This document shows, one piece after another, positions 1 to 4,849 of a stretch of DNA of 5,349 bases (its first letter is position 1; each line of letters opens with the position of its first letter). Both the position numbers and the translations under genes were made by a program. The notes beneath the pieces are model-generated. The model was given only the letters and a program-made list of their open reading frames with translations. It ran no database searches and was not told where the DNA came from. The stretch is from positions 1 to 5,349 of the forward strand of contig JALOOY010000159.1 in the NCBI GenBank assembly GCA_025454185.1, written 5' to 3'. Origin of the DNA: Thermodesulfobacteriota bacterium (GTDB taxonomy: Bacteria > Desulfobacterota > RBG-13-43-22).

Positions 1-483
1 CTTGGCCCTTTTGAGAAACTCGTCAAAGAAGATAATCCGTTCCTGGGAAAACCCCCAGAGGCCTTTAGGGTCCCACACCACGACTTGCTTCACCTGCAGT
101 TCCGGAAGAATTTGCAGGACCTTGTCGACCTGCTCTTCGTTTTCGATAAACAGGACCTGGGACTCCGAGTGGCCTACCACATAGGCTACCTGATCGGGGG
201 CGGAAGTCGGATAGACCCCGACCGAGACCCCCCCGACACTCATATTTCCCAGGTCGCAGAAAAGCCATTCCGGGCGGTTTTCGCCTAGAATGGAAACCTT
301 GTCTCCCCGCTGGACCCCCAGGGAAATCAGCCCGGCGGCCACGACACGAACCATTTCCCCGTATTCTTTCCAGGAGATCCGTTTCCAGATGCCGTAATCC
401 TTGTGGCGCAGGGCCACCCGGTCTTGATAGCGGGCTACCTGGTTGAAAAAAAGATCGGGAAAACTGCTTTTTCCTGCGGCCAT
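1..483 (-). CDS. AMP-forming acyl-CoA ligase, N-terminal part (cut by left window edge)
   Basis: This is the first 161 codons of a long-chain-type acyl-CoA synthetase of the ANL (AMP-binding) superfamily; the frame stays open to the window edge. Such enzymes use ATP to turn a free carboxylic acid into its CoA thioester through an acyl-AMP intermediate in the cytoplasm. The visible N-terminal subdomain has the usual opening (MAAGKSSFPDLFFNQVARYQ), a W-K-E-Y element near residue 40, the hallmark GDKVSILGENRPEW at 60-73, and GVSVGVYPTSAPDQVAYVV at about 85-103. The ATP-binding P-loop and the later catalytic motifs lie outside the window, so activity cannot be judged. The ATG shares its A with the livF stop (TAATG), and a GGAGG sits 8 nt upstream inside livF, which fixes this start. 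Ligases of this kind are often found inside LIV-type transporter operons of anaerobic bacteria. Substrate unknown; fatty, aromatic or branched acids are all possible. Confidence 0.9.
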   Translation of the reverse strand, partial: MAAGKSSFPDLFFNQVARYQDRVALRHKDYGIWKRISWKEYGEMVRVVAAGLISLGVQRGDKVSILGENRPEWLFCDLGNMSVGGVSVGVYPTSAPDQVAYVVGHSESQVLFIENEEQVDKVLQILPELQVKQVVVWDPKGLWGFSQERIIFFDEFLKRAK

Positions 484-1256
484 TACCAGCGCCTCCGTTT
501 TTTGTACAGGCGCCAGCCTTTGGCGGAATCCGCTTGGCCGCCCAAACCCAAATACAATTCCTGTACGTCTTCGTTGCGCTTCAGCTCTTCCGCGGTTCCC
601 TTCAGCACGATCCGGCCGGCTTCGAGGATGTAGCCGTAATGGGCGATCTTCAGGGCCAGTTTGGCGTTCTGTTCGACCAGCAGAATGGTGGTTCCCAGGG
701 TGCTGATTTTAACCAGGGCGTCGTAGACCGTGCGGGCCACCAGCGGGGCCAGGCCCAGGGAGGGTTCATCCAGCATCAGCAGGCGCGGTCGGCGCAGGAT
801 GGCCCGGGCAATGGCCAGCATCTGCTGCTCTCCTCCGGAGAGGGTCTCCGCTTGCTGATGGGTGCGGTCCTTTAGAATGGGGAACAGGCCGTAAACAAAT
901 TCCAGATCGTCCTGGATGCCCTGGTCGTGGCGGCCCCAGCAGCCCAGTTCCAGGTTTTCCCGGACGGTCAATTCCCGGAAGAGGCCCCGGTCCTCCGGCA
1001 CATAGACGATGCCGAGGGAGGAGACTTTTTCCGGCGGCAGCCGGTGGATGCGGCGGCCGTCGAATTCAATGGTGCCCTTCTTGGGCTGGTCCTTGAGCAG
1101 GCCGGCGATGGTCTTGAGCAGGGTCGTCTTGCCGGCGCCGTTGGGGCCGAGGACGGCGAATATTTCTTTCTCTTTGATTTCGAGCGTCAGGCCGTGCAGG
1201 GCGTAAATCCGGTCGAAATAGAGGGTCTCGATATTGGCGATCTGGAGAAAGGCCAT
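483..1256 (-). CDS. livF: LivF-type ABC transporter ATP-binding protein
   Basis: This 257-aa protein is one of the two cytoplasmic ATPases that power a LIV/HAAT-class uptake transporter (branched-chain amino acids or related carboxylates). Visible motifs in order are Walker A GPNGAGKTT (37-45), a LivF-style Q-loop region VPEDRGLF with Glu88 where other ABC ATPases have Gln, signature LSGGEQQ (139-145), Walker B LLMLDEPSLGLAP (159-171) with catalytic Glu164, and LLVEQN (192-197). In the last motif Gln196 replaces the usual switch His; both this and the Glu in the Q-loop are normal for LivF. It is about 20 residues longer than E. coli LivF because of a tail after YLGLGG that ends in a very basic stretch (KKRRRW). 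The start overlaps the livG stop (TGATG) and has a strong GGGGGAGG about 4 nt upstream, inside the end of livG. The stop overlaps the start of the acyl-CoA ligase. Family and subunit assignment are firm; the transported substrate is not known. Confidence 0.95.
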   Translation of the reverse strand: MAFLQIANIETLYFDRIYALHGLTLEIKEKEIFAVLGPNGAGKTTLLKTIAGLLKDQPKKGTIEFDGRRIHRLPPEKVSSLGIVYVPEDRGLFRELTVRENLELGCWGRHDQGIQDDLEFVYGLFPILKDRTHQQAETLSGGEQQMLAIARAILRRPRLLMLDEPSLGLAPLVARTVYDALVKISTLGTTILLVEQNAKLALKIAHYGYILEAGRIVLKGTAEELKRNEDVQELYLGLGGQADSAKGWRLYKKRRRW

Positions 1257-2008
1257 CAGTCCTCCCCCAGATAGGCCCGGATGACTTCGGGATTGCGCTG
1301 GACCTCAGCGGGTGTCCCTTCGGCCATTTTTTTTCCATAATAAAGGGCCACCATGGAATCGGACAAACGGGAGGCGATCCGCAAATCATGCTCCACCAGC
1401 AGGATGGTCATTTGAAAACGGCCGCGAATTTCATTGATCCGGTAGGCTGATTCTTCCTTTTCTTCCGCGGTCAACCCGGAAATGGGCTCATCGAGGAGCA
1501 GCAGCTTGGGTTCCAGGGCCAGGGCCCGGCCCAGCTCCACTCTTTTCTGCACGCCGTAGGGGCAGTCGGTCACCCGGGCGCCGCGAAAGGCCTGAAGGTC
1601 CAGGAAGTCGATAATCTCCTCCACCCATTCCCGGTGGCGGATTTCTTCCTTGCGGATCCGCAACAGGGGATACAGCGGGTTTTTGTGGAAACGAAGATGC
1701 CGTCCTACTAAGATGTTGTCCAGGACGCTCATGTTCATAAATAAACGCAGGTTCTGAAAGGTCCGGGCCATTCCCCGGGCGGCGATGCGGTCCGGAGAGA
1801 GGCGCCGGACGGTTTGCCCCTCCAAGAGGATATCACCCTGGTTCGGATGATAGATTCCGGTCAGGCAGTTGAAGAGCGTGGTCTTCCCCGACCCGTTGGG
1901 GCCGATGATCCCCAGGATGGAATGTTCCGGAACGGAAAGATCTACCCCGCTGAGGGCCATGATCCCGCCAAAGCTGATGGAAAGGTCTTTTACTTCTAAG
2001 AGATTCAT
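1256..2008 (-). CDS. livG: LivG-type ABC transporter ATP-binding protein
   Basis: This 250-aa protein is the LivG-class ATPase partner of LivF in a LIV/HAAT uptake transporter. Motifs in order are Walker A GPNGSGKTT (36-44), Q-loop ARTFQNLRLF (Gln85), a degenerate signature CPYGVQKRVELGRAL (149-163), Walker B LLLLDEP (169-175) with Glu174, a D-loop variant ISGLT (176-180), and switch His207 in LLVEHD. The C-terminal segment GTPAEVQRNPEVIRAYLGE is typical of LivG. The insertion between the Q-loop and the signature (about residues 103-130) is the usual LivG arm region. Length is close to E. coli LivG (about 255 aa). The N-terminus MNLLEVKDLSISFGG fits the family, so ATG at 2008 is very likely right. 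It has no Shine-Dalgarno: the 10 bases before the ATG read TAAAAACCAA, directly after a strong palindrome. The end overlaps livF by one base, implying translational coupling. Substrate not determined. Confidence 0.95.
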   Translation of the reverse strand: MNLLEVKDLSISFGGIMALSGVDLSVPEHSILGIIGPNGSGKTTLFNCLTGIYHPNQGDILLEGQTVRRLSPDRIAARGMARTFQNLRLFMNMSVLDNILVGRHLRFHKNPLYPLLRIRKEEIRHREWVEEIIDFLDLQAFRGARVTDCPYGVQKRVELGRALALEPKLLLLDEPISGLTAEEKEESAYRINEIRGRFQMTILLVEHDLRIASRLSDSMVALYYGKKMAEGTPAEVQRNPEVIRAYLGED

Positions 2009-2018
2009 TTGGTTTTTA

Positions 2019-2051
2019 AGACAGGTCCTATAGGCCCTATAGGACCTGTCT
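2019..2051. repeat. 33-nt near-perfect palindrome in the SBP-livG spacer
   Basis: Two 16-nt arms (AGACAGGTCCTATAGG and its exact reverse complement) surround a single central base at 2035. Folded as RNA this gives a 15-bp stem with a 3-nt loop. Each arm contains the self-complementary octamer CCTATAGG (2027-2034 and 2036-2043), so the octamer occurs twice at 9-nt spacing. It begins 9 nt after the substrate-binding-protein stop and ends 10 nt before the livG ATG. Neither side carries a T-tract, so it is not a classical intrinsic terminator. By analogy with other solute-binding-protein operons it may protect the upstream message end or reduce expression of the ATPase genes. An operator or a dispersed repeat is also possible. 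Confidence 0.85.
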
Positions 2052-2060
2052 GCAAGTCCT

Positions 2061-3260
2061 CTAAAACAATGGTTTATAAATATTATAATCCGTAACCGGC
2101 ACGTGTCTTCCTTTTTCGGCTTTCAGGATGCGGGAGCCGTTCACCCCGTGGCGGCGGTCCGGACCGTAGGTAACCGGGGCGCCGATGCCTTCCGGTTGCC
2201 AATTCTTGATCATCTCCATGCCCTTGATAAGGCCATCCACGGTCAGGTTTTTTCCGGCGTTTTCCAAACCTTTGACCAGGTGCATCATGGACATGGCCCC
2301 GAAAAGGGCCAGATATTCCTTCCCCGCCAGTTTGGGATCGTATTTTTTCAAGATTTCGATAGCCTTGTCGGACGCGGGTTCCCCGGGGATGCCGGAGTGG
2401 GCCGGGGCCGCTGGATAGACCCCCTCCCATACTTCGGGGCCGGCCAGGTTAAACATTATGGGGTCGCCCAAAGTGAAGCAGGCCACCACTTTGGGTTTGA
2501 AGCCGATCTTGGCCATCTCTTTCAGGATCAGGGCACCATGATTCATGGTGGGATAGATCACCAGGGTGTCGGCCCCGGTTTCCTTCAATTTCTGGGCGTG
2601 AGTGGCCAGTGCCCTTTCGGTGACTTCAAAGGGAACAGCTCCAGCGATCTCAGGTTTTCCCGGAAGCTTGGATACAGCTAGCCTAACCCCATCCAGGGCC
2701 TCTTTTCCGTAATCGTCGTTCTGGTAAAAAACGGCCAGCTTCTTGGCCCCCAGATTCTTAAAGGCGTAGTTGGTCAGGTATTCGCCTTCGTTTTCATAGT
2801 CGGGATAACTGACGAAGACATATTTGAGCTTGTCCTTGGGATACTTGGCCCAGATGCGGACATTGGCATAGGCGGTGATCAGGGGGATTTTGTTTTCGGC
2901 GAAAAAATCCTTGGTGGCGTTGGCTACGGCCGTGCCCAGGAGGGCGCAGAAGGCGAAAATCTGGCCTTTCATCTCCGTTAGGTTGGCCATGGCCCGGGCG
3001 GGATTGTAACCGTCATCCTTTAAGATGACCTTTATCTTGCGCCCGTGAACGCCGCCCTTGTCGTTGACGTAATCGGCCCAGGCTTTGGCGCCCAGCGCTG
3101 TAGTGCCCCAGAGCGCGGCCGGACCGGAGAGGGGAGTGGACATGCCGATGACCACTTCGGTGTCGGTCACTCCCGGGGTGGGAGCGGCTTGCGTTGAAAA
3201 AACCAGACCCAGGATTAAAACCAAGCTTACCATTCCGATCAAACCGGCTTTCATCTTCAT
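2061..3260 (-). CDS. LIV-type periplasmic substrate-binding protein of an ABC transporter
   Basis: This 399-aa protein is a secreted class I (Peripla_BP_6, LivJ/LivK-like) receptor that captures the solute in the periplasm and hands it to the membrane permeases. The signal peptide has a MKMK start, a hydrophobic core at about 6-21 and a likely cleavage site after TQA (about residue 25). The mature part opens with the family pattern TDTEVVIGMSTPLSGPAA (32-49), GAKAWADYVNDKGGVHGRKI (57-76) and DDGYNPARA (82-90), followed by LLGTAVANA (107-115) and the second-domain motif LAVFYQNDDYGKEA (175-188). The start at 3260 is supported by AAGGAG with a 7-nt spacer; the in-frame Met at codon 3 would have a poorer spacing. 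It heads the livG-livF-ligase operon, separated from livG by 52 nt with a palindrome. The family includes receptors for branched-chain amino acids, amides and aromatic acids, and the ligand cannot be read from motifs here. The adjacent acyl-CoA ligase favours a carboxylic acid over an amino acid, by inference. Confidence 0.93.
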   Translation of the reverse strand: MKMKAGLIGMVSLVLILGLVFSTQAAPTPGVTDTEVVIGMSTPLSGPAALWGTTALGAKAWADYVNDKGGVHGRKIKVILKDDGYNPARAMANLTEMKGQIFAFCALLGTAVANATKDFFAENKIPLITAYANVRIWAKYPKDKLKYVFVSYPDYENEGEYLTNYAFKNLGAKKLAVFYQNDDYGKEALDGVRLAVSKLPGKPEIAGAVPFEVTERALATHAQKLKETGADTLVIYPTMNHGALILKEMAKIGFKPKVVACFTLGDPIMFNLAGPEVWEGVYPAAPAHSGIPGEPASDKAIEILKKYDPKLAGKEYLALFGAMSMMHLVKGLENAGKNLTVDGLIKGMEMIKNWQPEGIGAPVTYGPDRRHGVNGSRILKAEKGRHVPVTDYNIYKPLF

Positions 3261-3267
3261 GTTTTTT

Positions 3268-3273
3268 CTCCTT
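3268..3273 (-). promoter_or_regulatory. Shine-Dalgarno of the substrate-binding protein gene
   Basis: AAGGAG on the minus strand lies 7 nt before the ATG at 3260. It is the best-placed ribosome site in the window and decides between the two nearby Met codons (3260 and 3254) in favour of the first. It contrasts with livG, which has none, and fits a higher level of the receptor than of the ATPases. Confidence 0.8.
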
Positions 3274-3382
3274 AAGCGTTAGGGGTTGTGATGGCAGGCA
3301 ACGACGTTGTGTCCGCGCTTTCCCTCCCTTCCTGCGAAGTTATGGTGTGTTCCAAGAACATTCTAATTGGGTATCCAAGAAG

Positions 3383-3409
3383 AAACCGGCGGTCGGTTTT
3401 TGGGCCGGT
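3383..3409 (-). terminator. Possible weak terminator hairpin after the 408-aa dehydratase gene
   Basis: Read on the minus strand, two alternative 6-bp stems can form: ACCGGC with GCCGGT (3404-3409 with 3385-3390), or AAACCG with CGGTTT (3394-3399 with 3383-3388). The bases that follow are CTTCTTGG, a pyrimidine-rich run rather than a true U-tract. The hairpin lies about 32 nt past the stop of the dehydratase-family gene and some 120 nt before the substrate-binding-protein gene. It could partly separate the two transcription units. The short stems and missing U-run make this tentative. Confidence 0.3.
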
Positions 3410-3440
3410 GTCCCTCCTATAGCAACGGCTAACGGATCTG

Positions 3441-4667
3441 TCAATGCTTTTTAACCATTTCCAGAAAGGTCTGAATAAGGTTCTCCGCCTGCTGGGGGGT
3501 ATAACAGCGGGCATCGGTATGATCCGCCTCAAGGATCAGCCCGGGCTTGCCGGTGATCTCGGAGACCTTTTTCTTGATGTCGTATTGTCCCAGGGAATAG
3601 GTCTTGCAGCTCCGGTTGGAGTGCATGATAAAGCCGTCGGCCTGGTAGTCGGTCACCAGTTGGGCCATTTTGCGGATCTTGTACTCCAGACCCATGTTCA
3701 GGTGCACGGTGGCGTAGGAGCGGGCCAGGCTTTCCAGGGGCCTTTCCAGGTTCAGGGCCGAAAGGGTCCAGGCCGAGGTGTAGGTGTCGGCCACCAGGAC
3801 GGCGCCCTGGGCGGCCAGCAGACGGGACAGGTGGCGGATGTCGTACCAGATGGGGATGTTGTCCCAGACCAGGCGGATGTCTTCACGGGCAAAGGCGCCT
3901 TGTCCTTTTCGGACCCGTTCCTCCAGTTCCTTTTTGAGCTTGCGGTAATAGCGGACGGCCCAGCGGGTGCCCCGCAGAGTAACGATGGGGGCCATGTGGA
4001 TGAAGGCGTCGAAAGCGGCAAAGGGGGCCGGGCGGTTTCGGGAAAGCTCCAGGATCTCCTTCCACAGGGAGACCGCCTCCAGGGAATTGGCCCCGACCCG
4101 TTCCAGCTTTTTCAGGGAGAAGGGCTTCTTTAACTGTTTTTCCAGGAAGCCGGCGAATTCCTGCAATTGCTCCTGCACGTACTGTTCGGTGTGGGCTTCG
4201 AAACGGTCATGGATAAAGGGGGTATCCAGGAAAAATACCGGCACGCCGTATTGCCGGGCCTGAATTTCATACCATTTCATCACGGTGCCGCAGATATTGT
4301 TGCCGCAGACCAGAAAGTCCGGTGGCGGCAGGGTCCCCAGCGGGCCCTGGCCGCTCAGGGAACTGCCGATGTCTCCCCGGGCATAGGAACAGAGGTCCCG
4401 GGAATAGCCCTTCCGCTCGGCGATTTCGCACAGACTCACCGAGGAGCGGGCGGCCCCGCACATGGCCCCGTAATTTTCCGGGTAGAAAGGCAGCACCCCC
4501 ATGGCGTACAGGGGTTCCACCGGCCCCCCGCTGGTGATCCAGGCCACCTTTTTGCCGAACCAGCGGGGGTTCTTGGCCATCAGGTAATAGCCCTTCATCA
4601 ACCGCCGGTAGGCCGTAACCGATTGAATTTCACGATAGGATTTAGCGCTTTGAGGTTTATCAGCCAT
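3441..4667 (-). CDS. 2-hydroxyacyl-CoA dehydratase / benzoyl-CoA reductase family subunit (HgdB/BcrBC-like)
   Basis: This complete 408-aa protein belongs to the D-component family of 2-hydroxyacyl-CoA dehydratases and class I benzoyl-CoA reductases. These cytoplasmic, oxygen-sensitive iron-sulfur enzymes act on CoA thioesters through radicals, driven by an ATP-dependent activator. Supporting motifs are KKVAWITSGGPVEPLYAMG (39-57), YPENYGA (62-68), LCEIAERKGYSRDLCSYARGD (79-99), CGNNICGTVMKWYE (121-134), DTPF (residues about 148-151), the second-domain stretch LVWDNIPIWYD, and HSNRSCKTYSLGQYD (349-363). Cys93, Cys126 and Cys354 are the likely three [4Fe-4S] ligands: they sit in the conserved CSYAR, NNICG and NRSCK contexts, and their spacing matches that of known family members as I recall it. 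The start at 4667 has only a weak AGAG site but fits the family length. It follows a second family member after a 182-nt spacer, as expected for a heterodimer. Whether the substrate is a hydroxyacyl-CoA or an aromatic acyl-CoA cannot be decided. Confidence 0.92.
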   Translation of the reverse strand: MADKPQSAKSYREIQSVTAYRRLMKGYYLMAKNPRWFGKKVAWITSGGPVEPLYAMGVLPFYPENYGAMCGAARSSVSLCEIAERKGYSRDLCSYARGDIGSSLSGQGPLGTLPPPDFLVCGNNICGTVMKWYEIQARQYGVPVFFLDTPFIHDRFEAHTEQYVQEQLQEFAGFLEKQLKKPFSLKKLERVGANSLEAVSLWKEILELSRNRPAPFAAFDAFIHMAPIVTLRGTRWAVRYYRKLKKELEERVRKGQGAFAREDIRLVWDNIPIWYDIRHLSRLLAAQGAVLVADTYTSAWTLSALNLERPLESLARSYATVHLNMGLEYKIRKMAQLVTDYQADGFIMHSNRSCKTYSLGQYDIKKKVSEITGKPGLILEADHTDARCYTPQQAENLIQTFLEMVKKH

Positions 4668-4726
4668 TATCTCTGTTTAAAGACCTGAGACCTTTAATCG
4701 CAATTGTTGATGGTTTCGCAAAAAGT

Positions 4727-4806
4727 CGTCATCCCGGCGAAAGCCGGGGTATGGTGCATTTGCAACTACCAGGTGTTTCTGGATACTGGCTTTCGCCAGT
4801 ATGACG
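4727..4806. repeat. 80-bp interspersed inverted repeat (REP/MITE-like) between the two dehydratase genes
   Basis: The ends are exact inverted copies (CGTCAT at 4727-4732, ATGACG at 4801-4806). Inside, the left arm folds as CCCGGC-GAAA-GCCGGG (4733-4748), and the right arm as TACTGGC-TTTC-GCCAGTA (4785-4801 approximately), which has a GAAA loop on the minus strand. The two arms are also imperfect inverted copies of each other (shared core GGCGAAAGCC) around a spacer of about 28 nt. The pattern 'GTCATNCCGGCGAAAGCCGG' is a widespread dispersed repeat in proteobacterial genomes and gives spurious peptides resembling VIPAKAGIQ; here the minus strand reads NVILAKASIQ. It therefore looks like a repeat insertion, not a gene. 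The double hairpin could also stabilise or partly terminate the transcript from the upstream dehydratase gene. Confidence 0.8.
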
Positions 4807-4849
4807 TTTGTGGCGGATTGTCGGCTTTTTGGGATTTCTGGTAATCCTT

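Larger units (their letters stand above)
3261..3440. other. 180-nt intergenic spacer between the dehydratase pair and the transporter operon
   Basis: No gene is supported here. It holds, in transcription order, the weak hairpin at 3383-3409, a direct repeat TCCAAGAA (3374-3381 and 3351-3358, 23 nt apart on the plus strand), a small dyad TGTTC-CAA-GAACA (3348-3360), and the Shine-Dalgarno of the substrate-binding-protein gene. I could not find a convincing sigma70 -35/-10 pair or a sigma54 GG-N10-GC pair. A promoter for the transport operon is plausible here from position alone. Confidence 0.5.

Noticed and set aside
2103..2681. A 192-codon plus-strand open frame opposite the substrate-binding protein
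   Set aside because: Shadow of a well-supported gene; composition (His, Gly, Gln, Phe) is typical of a reverse-complement frame and no family is recognisable.
3444..4133. A 229-codon open frame on the plus strand opposite the 408-aa dehydratase-family gene
   Set aside because: It is antisense to a clearly conserved protein, is Gly/Val/Gln-rich as expected for the complement of a GC-biased gene, and has no recognisable motif.
4686..4727. Possible sigma70 promoter (TTGCGA with an A/T-rich -10 such as TTTAAA) before the 408-aa gene
   Set aside because: The best pairs match only about 4 of 6 consensus bases per box and several registers are equally weak, so nothing singles out a real promoter.
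4727..4806. CRISPR array or riboswitch explanation for the repeated GGCGAAAGCC units
   Set aside because: There are only two units in inverted, not direct, orientation, and the arrangement fits a dispersed inverted repeat far better.
4832..4848. Short hairpin GGATT-ACCAGA-AATCC after the partial dehydratase-family gene as a terminator
   Set aside because: The stem is only 5 bp and AT-rich, and on the transcribed strand it is followed by CAAAAAG, not a U-tract.
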